A DNA stretch of 64,000 nucleotides from Krasilnikovozyma curviuscula (lineage: Eukaryota; Basidiomycota; Tremellomycetes; Cystofilobasidiales; Mrakiaceae), in the NCBI GenBank assembly GCA_014825775.1, contig MVAQ01000035.1, positions 1-64,000 of the forward strand, in the 5' to 3' direction. How positions within the stretch are numbered: position 1 is the first letter of the stretch; each line of letters opens with the position of its first letter. Below the pieces are notes generated by a model. The model did no database searches. It saw only the letters and a list, made by a program, of their open reading frames with translations, and was not told the origin of the DNA. Position numbers and translations under genes: made by a program. Shown one piece after another: positions 23,732 to 34,561 of the stretch.

Positions 23732-24041
23732 CGATCTCCAACTCCCAACATCATTCATGTTTCCTTTTGCAACTTTAAATACCTTGAAACACTATTAAAT
23801 AGTTCAAAAAATCGATTCAAATTCAACTCACACAAGATCTCACGGCAAGACTGAGGTTGTCTATTTTTGACCAGTAGTTTTTCAAGGAGTGACACGTCAG
23901 TACACACCGACGCACAGCGAGAGAAAGCTGGCCCTCAATTCACCAGTTCTACTTTCGTCTTGTAGCCCGTGATGAGAAAGAGAAAAAACTTCATTGCATT
24001 TATCGTTTCTGCATTGGTCTTTCATTATAAACATCATAAGC
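23732..24041. other. Convergent intergenic region
   Basis: About 310 AT-rich bases lie between the deaminase and p24 stops. Nothing was recognised. Confidence 0.4.
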
Positions 24042-24983
24042 CTATACTTTATGTCGTCGCCCAGTTCTCGTGAAGAAGGTCTTCAGGATCCATACTTGGA
24101 AGCTACAATGCAGAATACCCAATTAGCACATCGAGTTGAGCGAAAGTGCCGTTGAACATGTTGAACATACTAGCTCATCGTTACCATCAGAATCACCTCT
24201 GCGAATGAGTACCAGAAGATTCTTTGCTGAGTAGATGATACTGTCGATTGGTTTCGTCGATTTCGGGTGTGGAAGCTGAGAAGGGAGGAGAACAGGTTAG
24301 GGATGACAGCGACGAACGCCGAGCGAGAGGTCTATACTCACTATTTTTGAGTTCGAACAATAGATGATAGCAGTCCATTGAGTTTATAGATGGACTCTTC
24401 TAGTGACGAGGTGTGGGAGGACATTGGTTTGTTTTGGCCTGGTAATTCACGTCGAGGCTCGGATTCCACCATGATACTGATGTTTCCGCTCAAATTCAGC
24501 ATCCACAGTTCTGAATTGACGAATGAGACGCTTTACTCACTCGAAATCAATGCTCTTATCTGTCAGACTCGCTTCATTTTCGAAGCAGAACGAGTACTCC
24601 CCAGGAACGTTGGCAGTGAAGATGTAGTCGCCCTGCTTTTCGTTGTCTCCCTCCAGCAACACTTTATCGTTAGGGTCGTGGACGACGAAATCAATATCGA
24701 AATTTCCTCCTGCTTGAACAGCGTAGTAGAAGCCTGTTGAGAGGAGTACACAAAATAATCTTTAGGGGCCTAGTTCGTGTCACTCGCTCATAGGCACAGG
24801 AACAGCCATTACAGAGCGAAAAGGAGACTGGGACGTACCAATCTTCTCGCCTGCCTTGTCAACATCAGCAAAGAAGCAACTCCTCTCCCCAGCTTCCAGT
24901 GTCATTGTCAGTGCTGAAGCTTGGACTCGCTGCGACGCCAGCAGAAGGAGAGAGAGGGAAGAGAAGAGAGCTGAATGGAACAT
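24042..24983 (-). CDS. p24 (emp24/gp25L, GOLD-domain) cargo receptor
   Basis: This type I membrane protein belongs to COPII/COPI vesicles cycling between ER and Golgi. A signal peptide is clear (MFHSALFSSLSLLLLASQRVQA). The GOLD domain follows, with the conserved Cys pair: GERSCFFADV and, after an intron, GEYSFCFEN. Between them lie FYYAVQAGGNFDIDF and DPNDKVLLEG. The C-terminal region gives STVSSTQQRIFWYSFAEV, a membrane span, and then a short cytosolic tail across the last intron (QVWILKTFFTRTGRRHKV) with paired aromatics and basic residues. This is the standard p24 layout. Length (about 210 aa) fits. It could be the Erp/Emp24 alpha, beta or delta class; the tail alone does not decide. Confidence 0.88.
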
Positions 24984-25234
24984 TGCTGGGAAGATAGACT
25001 AGCTTTTTCTGAAAGTGTGTTGAAGATGGCGCCTCTTGATGCGCACCCTCAGGTACACAGCCTAACAGATTTTGATTTGAGGCAGGAGAAGCTGGTCGAC
25101 ACGACCGTCGCGAACTGCAGCCAAGAGGCTTGTAAAATCTCGAGGTGGCAACCATCATCACTCTGAAGCAATCAACCTTGCGAGTCTTGAGAAGTACTGA
25201 AATTAGGCAATAAAGAAGCAATGTCGAAATATCA

Positions 25235-27636
25235 TCAAGCGCCGAACTTCTCGCCCTCATCATCATCTTCACCAGCATTCCCACCTTTCCTCCTCTTGCG
25301 CTTGACAGCCTCTCGATGGACCCTCTTCCATTCTTTGGTCAGACCACTTTTAGCCGTCTTCCAACTTTCTTCAATTTCTGCTTCAGTCTTGTTTCTCCAG
25401 AAGCCGCCTTCGAACCCACTCAGCACGCTCTTCGACTGAACTTTGGGACCCTTGGACGCTTCTGCTTCTGATAGATGGAGGAATGGGATGAAATAAGGTT
25501 GGTCGGTTGAAGGTACGAATGGGGCTTGTTGCGCTGAGGTAATTGAAGTGGTTGGTATAGTGCTAGAGGTGGAGGATGCAGCAGCACGTTGCTGGGTGAT
25601 CACAACCGGGACGCTGTGGGTTGTTGTCGGGAGAGCAGCAAACAGTGTTGGATCGGCTTCAGGATCCAAATCAAGATCATCATTCATAGCGAACAAGGAG
25701 AAGCCACCTTGATTTCAGAAGGTAAGGATCAACAGTGAGCTCGTGAAGATAACGCCTACCAGAGCAATGAGCTAAACTCACCGGCAGAGGCAGCAGCGGG
25801 TTTGAACATCTCCTTCAACGCACTCTGACCCGACTTTGGAGGGTTTACTACTTCGTTTACCTTGACCTTTTTGGTTTCAGGCTCGGCATCTTCTGCGCTT
25901 TCGCTCTCGTCATCGCTTTCACCATCACTATCATCGCTCTCACTATCGTCCTCTGCCATTCCACCTCGTAGCCGCAATGCCATCGAGTAACATCCACCTC
26001 TCAGACGTAGAGTTTCAGGTTCCCGTTCTTGGGACTCTTCCCACTCCCTGAGTTCACGTAAAGCTATTTGAACAGGATCATTGGGATCAACCTCCTCCTC
26101 GTCTTCCTCTGCATCTTCGACATCAGCATCCTTGTCTTCTTCTATTTGTGGAATGGCAGTTACTATTTCAACTGGAGGTTGGAATCTTGATGTCGGCGTT
26201 GGTTCCGGTTTTCTCTTTTTCTCTCCAAGCTTCTCAGGTACAACAGGTGTAGCGACTTCTCCCTCTCCATCTGAACCCTCCAGCGCTACTGTCCTCAAGT
26301 GTTTTTCATCGCCGTCATCTGAACCATTGAAAATACTACCAAACATCCCTTTGAGCACATCCAGACCTAACGATTTCTCCTTTGAGTACTCTACATCGAC
26401 ATCGTCGTCTTCGCCTGATGGTGCTGGTGATGGTGATTTGAACATAGACTCAAGTCTTGAAGACGGTTGAGCATCTTCGTCTTCGTCATCTTCATCCAAT
26501 TCGACTTCTGACTCTTCATCCTTAGCCGGTAAACTTGTCGCCGTCGCTGGTGGTAGCGCAGGGACTTGGGCAGGTGCTGCTGATGTTGGACCTGATGAAT
26601 CTGAGAATGTTCCGAGTATTCTCTCCAACCTCTCAACTCTATCAATAAGCACATTCTCGACCTCTTCCTCTGAGCCTTCCCTGACCCATCGGACTCTCCC
26701 GCTATCGTCTTCGTCTTCGTCGCATACCCACAGGGAAGGCGGTGCAATAGATTGGTCGAAGTCTGAGCACAAGAATTCACCCGTCAAATGAGTCGTATTA
26801 TATCTGGTCGGATCAAGAGTAATTCTTCGGGCTCTAACTGGGGGTGCAGCCTTTCTTTTCGCACCAGTTTTCTTCTTCTTTTTCGCTTCGTCCTTGGATT
26901 TTAAGGTGGACGCTTTAGATATCGACGTCGACGCAGCTGACGGGATCGGTAACAGAGCTGGGCGTGGAATCGGTTTTGTTGGTCTGAGTCGAATTGGTCG
27001 AATTAGATGTTGAAGAGGGGTAAGATGCCATTGCTTCAAAACATTTCTAAGTTAGCTATCTGCACCGGCGCTTCAGCGTGGAGAGATGGAAAGGACATAC
27101 CTTTAAACGTTTACATGATTCTAGAGTGACAATATTCATGTCCTTCGCTTCGATACCTTGAACTCCCCGCTTCCTCTTGGAGAAAGTTTTCTTCCTCTTC
27201 GCCGATTCCAGCACGTTGGCAGGTGAAGAAGATCCCTCTGCGTCGGCAACGGACGGTCTCATCTCTGATTTTTCTTTCTCCAGTCTGACTTCAAATGAGG
27301 GCTTAGCTTCAGAAACCCTGAGAGTTGATCCTTTCCATGTTGACCCCGACAGCAATGAGAAGCAACGAGAAATCTGAGAGTGCGTGGTGATGATTGTCAA
27401 GTAAGCGAAATTTCGAGGAAATCCTAGGGAACACAAACACTATCAGTAAGGACTTCCCGAGTCACGGTGTTGTAGTCCATCAGCTCACCATTTCCATCTG
27501 ATCCTACCGCTTCAACGGAAGTGACTTGACCAAAACTTGAGAACCTTTTCGAGAGATCAGCGTGCGTAATTGCTGGGTTAGTTAGGCCACCGATATGCAA
27601 TCTCTTCGTCAAGGGGCTTTGAGACTGCTGAACCAT
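25235..27636 (-). CDS. Nop8-like RRM ribosome-biogenesis protein with two LRLRGG motifs
   Basis: The N-terminus carries one RRM split by introns: KRLHIGGLTNPAITHADLSK (RNP2 position), FSSFGQVTSVEAVG, then FPRNFAYLTI (RNP1 position) and CFSLLSGSTWKGSTLRVSEA. A basic region (AKRKKTFSKRKRGVQ) suits nucleolar targeting. A long acidic, Ser-rich middle follows. The C-terminal part (FKPAAASAGEFSSLL, DLDLDPEADPTLFAALP, PFLHLSEAEAS, GFWRNKTEAEIEESWKTAKS, LTKEWKRVHREAVKRKRRKG) matches the pattern of Nop8-type 60S pre-ribosome factors. Unusually, residues encoded at 25993-26010 and 25960-25977 both read LRLRGG, the C-terminal hexapeptide of ubiquitin, ten residues apart within an otherwise acidic stretch. 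The start is the first ATG before the RRM. The gene is divergent from the ING gene. Confidence 0.78.
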
Positions 27637-27990
27637 TGTGAATTGAGACCAAAGGAAGGAAGTTCAGCGTAACACAGTTCAAGTCGCCAAGCTGAAGAAT
27701 GCTGCAGCCCCGCAAGAAAAGCAAGTATCTAGGTGGTTGATCTTGACCTCTTGTTCAGAACTTCACTTGCAGTCGAATGTGTTTCTGTCGTCCTTTTTGG
27801 TTGGGAAACTGGTCAAAACTCAAAAAATCCAGCAGATTTGCCCTGACGCCACCGCTCGAAGCTTGTCGACCACCCACTCCAGCGAACTTCTGAGGTTTCC
27901 CAACTTTTCTCCCGAAACTTCAGTATAACCTAGTCCAATAAACAAGCCATCCATAGAGGAGAGATTCTTGCCTTCCTGTAGTTACCAAGT
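27637..27990. other. Divergent promoter region, Nop8-like / ING
   Basis: About 350 bases lie between two head-to-head genes whose products are both nuclear. A shared bidirectional promoter is likely by arrangement only. No motif was identified. Confidence 0.4.
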
Positions 27991-29433
27991 ATGGCTGAGG
28001 AAGCTGCCTTTGTGGCCCAGGAGTTCGTCTCAAGTCAGTCGAAAGCCCCTTTTCGCTGCTTGCTTTGTCACGCTGGCTCGACACAAAAAGCTAACCCTCT
28101 GCTGCGCTTTCTCTCCCTTAAAGGTCTCGATAACCTCCCAGCTGAAGTCGCTCACATACTTGGAGAAATCAGGACGAAGGAGGATAGGTGTCAAGGTAAG
28201 TAAATTGTGGCTTATTCATTCTCGCTTGACCCACCGTGCTCATTCGTGTTGTCGGATTTTCGCCATAACTAGAGCTTCAAATAAGGTTATCCAACAGAAC
28301 TGGTTCTATTTTGAAGCATGTTCGTGGTCTTGAGCCTGGTAAGCTAAACCTGATGCCCAATCCAAAAGTACGTGTCGTTCATACCGTGTCGCAATGCTCG
28401 AACTCTCTTTTGATATATCCTCTTGTATTTTGCGTATGCTTACGTCATCTTCTAATGCGTATTTCACTCTAGGAGCAAACCAATCAACAGAAAATCGCGA
28501 AGGACTTCAAGGAAATTCAGGAGCTCCAAAAAGCCAAAACCGCCTTATCCATCCGACTTTCAGCGCTGTTGCACAAAACTTGCGGTCGTCTCGAAGGTGA
28601 AATGCAGAAGGTTGCTGAGCTGGGTGGTGTCGAATTGCCCCGGTTCCCACCTCTGACTGAAATCGCAAAGAATGGATACCAGCTCCCACATGCTGGAACT
28701 GGTTTGCAGGCCCTCGGCTCCGGTGGTATGGGTATCAAGGTTCTGGATCAGATGAGAGACAACAGCTTCGCCTCTCCCGTGTCCAACCATGGCGGTCATG
28801 GTGCTAGCAGTGCCAGCATTAGCGGCGGATCATCTAACAAGAGTGAGTTGAGCTTTCGTTTGATTTTGGTCCAGCCTTGGTGACCTAGCAGAAGAGCTTC
28901 ACGTAGCTGATATCTCTAATTGTGTTCTCTTCGCCATTCTTGCCATCACAGAACGCAAAATCTCCACGGCGACACCCACCGCCGCAGCCTACAAACCGCA
29001 CGCCTCATCTCGTCTCAAGCACTCCTCTTCTCACCACGGTAACCGACGAGCGTCACCTACTGATTCTGAGGATGCTGAAGGTGATGAGGAGGAAGAGTAT
29101 GATTTAATGGATGCCGAAGGTGAAGATGATGAGGAAGCAGTTGGGGATGACGAGACACTGTACTGCTACTGCCGACAAAAGTCACACGGAGAGGTGAGTA
29201 CCTTCTGGACAATTTTCGTCATTCGAGAACCTATTTGATGTGACTTATTTTTCCTTTTTGTTCTGCTTATTCAGATGGTTGGTTGTGACAACGCAACATG
29301 TCCAATCGAGTGGTTCCATGTCAAGTGTGTTGATGCTCCGAGCCCTCTTCCCGACACATGGTACTGTCCAACGTGCATTTCGACTGTGGGAGCAGCGTCG
29401 AACAAGAAAAGCGGTGGCGGAAGGAAGAGATAG
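27991..29433 (+). CDS. Inhibitor-of-growth (ING) family PHD-finger chromatin protein
   Basis: This is a subunit of a histone acetyltransferase or deacetylase complex (Yng1/Yng2/Pho23 class) that reads H3K4me3. The N-terminal ING helical domain is visible: SLDNLPAEVAHILGEIRTKE, then ELQIRLSNRTGSILKHV, then KIAKDFKEIQELQKAKTALS. A Ser/His-rich linker and an acidic stretch (DEEEEYDLMDAEGEDDEE) follow. The C-terminal PHD finger has the full C4HC3 set: YCYCRQKSHGEMVGCDN, TCPIEWFHVKCV and DTWYCPTC. The motif EMVGCDN supplies the acidic and hydrophobic contacts to methyl-lysine known in ING PHDs. The protein ends with a basic tail (NKKSGGGRKR) resembling the polybasic region that binds phosphoinositides in animal INGs. 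There are about five introns. The start is the ATG at 27991 (MAEEAAFVAQ). Confidence 0.92.
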
Positions 29434-29682
29434 TTGCGGTAGTGCGATTTCCAAGAGAGGTATTGGCTTAAGCTGCCCATTTTGTAAACATTAACATACT
29501 GTATAGCATTACTCTGTTGTTCTTGGCTTCAATGTCAGAAAGGCTATAGTAGAAGAATAGATAAAAAATTTATGCCAGAAACCCCTTCGCCTGCGTCCCA
29601 CTTCGAGGTTTCCCCCGTCAACGACCCTCTCATAGCCTTTCAAACCTACCTTCTACCAGCACCAAGTCTTCATTTGAAACAA

Positions 29683-30571
29683 ATGGCCGACGAAGAAATC
29701 CAGATGTCGGAAACTGCTGATATTCCAACCCCAACATTTGACAAAGACAAAGTCACAATAGTGAGTTTGCTTGCTGCACTACAACACAACGTCTATCTCA
29801 CCTCGTTCTGATACCTATCCCTCCTTCAAAAATGCGATTGAAGTTACCTGGAGCTTCATCAGATCTTTCTCAAGCAACGTACTCTGTCAAGGATGAGGAC
29901 CACACGCTAGGCAATGCGTTGAGGTGGATGGTCATGAAAGAGTGGGACTATTTCTATATTCAGTAGATCATTGGCTTGGTGAAGAATAACGGTTTGCTAA
30001 TGTTCACTGTTATCTGCTTTGTAGTCCTGATGTCGAGTTCTGCGGATACAGGTGAGTTTAGTTGACTTCGTGTCAAGACGAGATCTAACGTTGAACGCTG
30101 ACTCGTTCCCTGTCCTTACTCGGAATTAATCAGTTTACCTCATCCATCAGAAGCCAAGTTCCATATCCGTATACAGATGTATGGTACGTTTGTTACTCAG
30201 CGTTCCAAATTTTGTCCGCCACGATGCTTTGACACTCACCAACTGCCTATTCCTCTGTGTTATTGGGATGATAACGGTATGAATAGACAACAAGTCGTCG
30301 TATACCTGTCTTCTAAAAGCGCTTGATAATCTTCGCAACTTGTTAACGGCGGTGGCAGAGAAGTACAATGCTTCATTAGAGTGAGTACCTCAAAGCCCTC
30401 TTTCTAAAAATTAGTATCGTAAAGGGCAGACAGCTGAGTGGGTTTACTTTTGATTGCGTTCACAGTAGCAAAACCTACGAGGTTGTTCAAGATGTTGATG
30501 TCAATGCAGAAGTACGAAAGGTCCTGGAGGCTAAGGTAGCTTCTGCTGGAGGAGCTGATATGGAGCTGTAA
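29683..30571 (+). CDS. RPC19: RNA polymerase I and III subunit AC19
   Basis: AC19 pairs with AC40 as the alpha-like assembly platform shared by RNA polymerases I and III. The conserved block reads ATYSVKDEDHTLGNALRWMV, then PDVEFCGYSLPHPSEAKFHI and RIQMYDNKSS. The remainder is helical (LLKALDNLRNLLTAVAEKYN) with a short tail ending GGADMEL. Five or six small introns interrupt the gene. From the ATG at 29683 (MADEEIQMSETAD) the protein is about 150 aa, close to the yeast subunit (142 aa). An upstream in-frame ATG at 29572 would add 37 residues without family character, so I consider the downstream start more likely. Confidence 0.9.
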
Positions 30572-30928
30572 TACGAGTGTCTTTTTATGTATGTAAGATA
30601 TGTGTTCTGGGCGTTGTTGGCCGTTTGGAAGAGGCAGGCACGTCACCTGCGCAACTTCAATCAAGCCCTTCCCTGCTAAAATATCGCTACTCACTTGCAA
30701 ACTCAACCAGCTCCACTGATCTCTCCTCAGGATAGAAGGACTCATATGAAGCGAGTTTACAAGATTATGCCAGTCGTTGAAGGGTTCTGGAGAAGAGAAG
30801 CGCAAACCTGTCAACGTCCCACTGCCTCGCGTTTGATTGGCCACAGAGGCAGCGACAGGCAAAATCGCAGGGCGCAGGAGCAACTGTGTTTTCTGACCAC
30901 AACTTTGTTCCCTCCCTCCGGCACCAAG
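30572..30928. other. Intergenic spacer upstream of QCR2
   Basis: About 360 bases lie between two plus-strand genes. The last 150 bases before QCR2 probably contain its promoter and 5' UTR. No RNA gene was seen. Confidence 0.4.
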
Positions 30929-33013
30929 ATGTCTCTCCTTTCCTCAAGATCTGTGGTACTCCGATCAGCGGTAGCCCAACGATCCTTTGCAACTCTCTCA
31001 AAAGTTGGAGCCATCCCAATCGCGGCGGTCGACAATGGCAGCTCGACCTCTTCGTTGACCATCGTCTTGAAGGCTGGATCCCAGTACGAGACTGTTCCAG
31101 GTACCGCTGCTGTTGCTAAGCAAGCTTTCTTCAAGGTGAGCTTCAACTTTTCTGTCAACCAGGGGGACACCAGCTTTTGAGGACGAGGAAATGGCGACGG
31201 CGCTGAAAAAATCGACGGGAGATGAGTGGTCCATCGCTTCGCTCGAGAAGAGGGGGTTATGTGCCGCCAGGTTAATGTTGAAAAACTTGACAAGAACGTT
31301 TCTGGACGTCTTGTTGAGGAGTTGAGGAGGAATAGCGTGGAAGGGGTTTTTTTCTGCTGATAGAGGTGCTGCTCTTTTGGTGGGAAAGAGGGCTTTCCTT
31401 TCCAGAAACCACTCTGCTCTATCGCAGACTTGGAGATGAAGTTGAAATTTTTTAAAGGGACGTCTTTGTAGGCTGGTTACTTTGGAGCTGGTTGTCATGC
31501 TGGCATCAATGCTTGTGCAATAGGAAGACGTTACCCTTGGATGTTGAGGACTATATGGTCGATCTTGCTTGCTGACAACCATATTTTCTTGTCTCAAAAC
31601 CATTTGGGTTATGCCAGGATAATGCTGGAGGAACTGCTCTCTCTACCACCCGATACATTGAATTCTGGGGCGGCATTGCATCTACCACTTTGACCAGAGA
31701 AACCCTTTCCCTCACCACTGAATTCACCAGAGGAAACGAGTTGAGTGTTATTTTTCTATCATTAAGATCGTTATAAAGAGTTATCACGCAGTCCAAACTG
31801 ACCATAGTAAACTTTTTATGTGTCGCGACCTCTCTTGCCTCCTTTCCGCTGTCACAGTGCCCCATTTGCCAAGCTCCTGACCGAGATCGTCTCCCCACAA
31901 TTCGCACCACACGACTTCAATGAGGTTGCTTCCGCAGCTGCTCTCGCTGAAGCTCAATATGTCAACGCCAACCCAGCCCTCGCACTGATTGAGGAAGCTC
32001 ACCACGTCGCTTTCCGAACTGGTCTCGGTAACTCAGTCGTTGCCACTCCAGCTGCTCCAGTTTCCTACAAGGAAGTTGCTGCCTTCATTACCAGCGCCTT
32101 GAAACCAATCAAGGAGAGCCAGGGAATCGCCGTCATTGGTACCGGAATGAGCGTCGAAACTTTAACCAAGCACGTTGAGGCCATCAAGGTCAACTCTGAA
32201 AAGATCCTCGATACTGAACTCGTCACCGAGGGTGCCAAGGCCGCTCCAGTCTCCACCACTGAAGTCCCAGCCGTGAAGTACTACGGTGGTGAATCCCGTC
32301 TCCCAATCGATCTTCATCTCCTCCCAGCCATTCAACCAACCCTCGTCATCGCCTACGGTTCCACCACCCCATCAGCAGAACTCACTGTCCTTCCATACAT
32401 CTTCGGAACTGGTCCATCTGTCAAGTGGACAACTGGTCAATCTGCTCTGGGACAGATCGCTGCCAAGGTTGACCCATTGGCCAGCGCCAGTGCCTTCTCC
32501 TACACCTACACCAACGCCGCTCTCGTTGGCATCGAATTGAGCGCTCCTGGATCCAAGAGATTGGGTGAATTGGGTGTTGAGGCCGTTAAGCTCATCAAGA
32601 ACTTCAAGGTCACCCCTGAATCATTGAAGAGCGCAGTTGCAAAGGCCAAGTTTGATGCTGCTTCAAAGGTTGACACTTCTGCTGGTGCTACTGCTGCTAT
32701 TGCTTCTTCCGTAAGTGCAATCTGACCTCTTCTATCCCAGAATGATAACATTCCGACGCCTAATCCTTTACTATGATAGATCTTTACCGGAAAGGTTTCA
32801 ACCGTCGAAGAGACTTTCGCTGCTCTTGATAAGGTTACAGTTGAGAGCTTGACTAAGGTTGCTCAAGGGCTATTCAAGGCTAAGCCAACAGTTGTTTCCA
32901 TGGCCAAGCAGACTGAGCTACCATACGCCGTAAGTATTTCTTCCAGTTTGACATCAGATTTTGTAGTGACTCACTTCTCTGGTTTTGGTTCATAGGATGA
33001 GCTCGGTTTGTGA
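30929..33013 (+). CDS. QCR2: Cytochrome bc1 complex core subunit 2
   Basis: This is a mitochondrial inner-membrane complex III core protein related to the processing-peptidase family but without a zinc site. The N-terminal presequence is Arg/Ser-rich and lacks acidic residues (MSLLSSRSVVLRSAVAQRSF). Family features follow: SSLTIVLKAGSQYET, TRYIEFWGGIASTTLTRE (the ELLGGQLSAT-like segment), then NDAPFAKLLTEIV and the core fold to VKYYGGESRLP, LVIAYGSTTPSA and FSYTYTNAALVGIEL. The protein ends TELPYADELGL. Predicted exons are 30929-31135, 31618-31739, 31858-32710, 32780-32929 and 32996-33013. Intron 1 is 482 nt, far longer than others in the window. Intron 2 is 118 nt with a weak GTTGAG donor. 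The codon bias toward CTC/ACC/GCC is strong, as expected for a highly expressed gene. Confidence 0.93.
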
Positions 33014-33299
33014 GTGGTGAAGTAGGTGAATTGCAGCGTTTGAATGTCTGGGAAGGAAGTAGATATCGGTGGCTTCCTGCTCTGACGGCAGAAGAGAAAG
33101 TCCAGGCGGAAGAAAAATAAAACCCGGATATAATATAAGACGACCATATCTTTCTACTATCCAAGCGCATTAGAGCTTTCGTTCTTCTCATTTGCAAGGC
33201 AGCCAATTTGCCACTCTGACTGTGTCCGCCGTCAGTGATTAATTAAAAAGGCGATGGAGCCAGCTCTCCTCCGATCATCACCCTCGTACAACCAGTAAA

Positions 33300-34036
33300 A
33301 TGTCAACTTCATTCCTTGGATTAAGTACCAACCTATGGGGTGAGTTGCATCGCAATGCAATGAGGATGTGACGAGGCTGACTCCAATCTAAAAAGCGATT
33401 CCTATGGCTTGGGGTGTTGCTATGGCTCCTCACGTATACGCAATCACCTTGACTGCCAGCTCCCCTCGAAAATTCGACAACTCTCATCCTAAAGCTCACT
33501 GTACTGAATTTCAAAGGGTCCCATTCGGTAAGAAAACAGTTCAAATGGGTTGCCGTTTCACGCGTCACGTCATTTATTTCTGTATTTTCCTTGTCGACAG
33601 ACACCTTGTCTCCTTTGCAGAAGAAAATTCTTCGTAGTGAAGGTGCTCAACAAAATGGACACGGTAAGTTGCTGGTTTGTACCAAACTCCATCCGCGCTC
33701 GTTTCATTATTGACTGGCATCGCTTTCCTCCTTGGTCGATGGTGCTCTATCAAGACAACCTTCCTCTATTCGCCAGCGCTCTCGTAGCTGCTCAGTTCTC
33801 CAAGACATTGAGTGTCGATGCTGTCAACAAGCTTGCCATTGGGTACCTTGTCAGCAGGTACGTGCTTTCAACGGTCTAGCTTCTTCGGACAGCCAACTGA
33901 TTTGCGCCTGTTTAGATTGATCTACAACTGGCTCTACATTAACATTACAACCGATGTTTCTGCCTATCTTCGAACTGTGGCTTACCTAAGTGGTGTCGGA
34001 ATTTGCTTTAGATTGTTCCTCAGCCTCCAAATGTAA
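33300..34036 (+). CDS. MAPEG-family membrane protein
   Basis: This is a small integral membrane protein of about 160 aa with four hydrophobic segments. The first exon encodes MSTSFLGLSTNLW. The next gives IPMAWGVAMAPHVYAITLTA. A polar loop (KKILRSEGAQQNGHDN) corresponds to the RxxGAxxNxxEN motif of MAPEG proteins, with Asp in place of the usual Glu. Three spans follow: LPLFASALVAAQF, LAIGYLVSRLIYNWLYI and LRTVAYLSGVGICFRLFL. MAPEG proteins include microsomal glutathione transferases and leukotriene C4 synthase, and fungal members are poorly characterised. The location is probably ER. Introns are short and the 3' end (SLQM) is unambiguous. The catalytic activity is not certain from sequence. 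Confidence 0.82.
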
Positions 34037-34561
34037 ACAGCCATCTCGCCTTGGAGTTTAGACCCTAGACTAGCTCTGTACTCGTTTTCAATATCTCTTC
34101 TTTGATAATCTCGAATATTTTTGTGACTAGTCACCGGGATACTATGGTCTCCGTTGCGGGTTCTAATGAATAGCTGCCTAAAGACTTCCCATTTCACAAT
34201 GAAAGCCATCCAAACCGATACCTGCAACATAACGAAGAAAAGATTTTAATTCCTGTGTTTCCTTATTGTGTCCTCTGCCATCCTAATCCACTGCACTTGG
34301 AAGAGACCTGCTGCCCAAGGAGGGGTCTTGACGCTGGTCGCCTGCAGCGAATGTTGCCTGTAGCGAATATGTTGGATATCCTCTCAATTCCTCCATGACA
34401 TTTGCACAGATAGACGAGCTTCTTGACTTTGTATACTGTTACATGGCGGGGAAAATGGGACGTTAATTTAATAGAAATTCGAATAACCGGTTGAGCGGGG
34501 AAACTGCAGAAGCTCGTGAAAGCAAGGAGCTCGCAGCTACCGTCCACCTCAAGCACTTGAA
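34037..34561. other. Intergenic spacer upstream of the thiolase
   Basis: About 525 bases lie between two plus-strand genes. Minus-strand frames here lack any recognisable feature. This is probably the promoter of the thiolase gene. Confidence 0.4.

Noticed and set aside
26081..26470. Plus-strand Ser-rich open frame of 129 codons
   Set aside because: Antisense shadow of the acidic D/E-rich region of the Nop8-like gene (GAT/GAA repeats read as ATC/TTC).
29572..29682. Upstream start for AC19
   Set aside because: Adds 37 residues with no family resemblance; the ATG at 29683 gives the usual length. It remains possible.
30998..31603. 201-codon minus-strand open frame over QCR2 exon 1 and its long intron
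   Set aside because: No recognisable features; partly antisense to the QCR2 presequence exon. The intron itself is kept as a finding.
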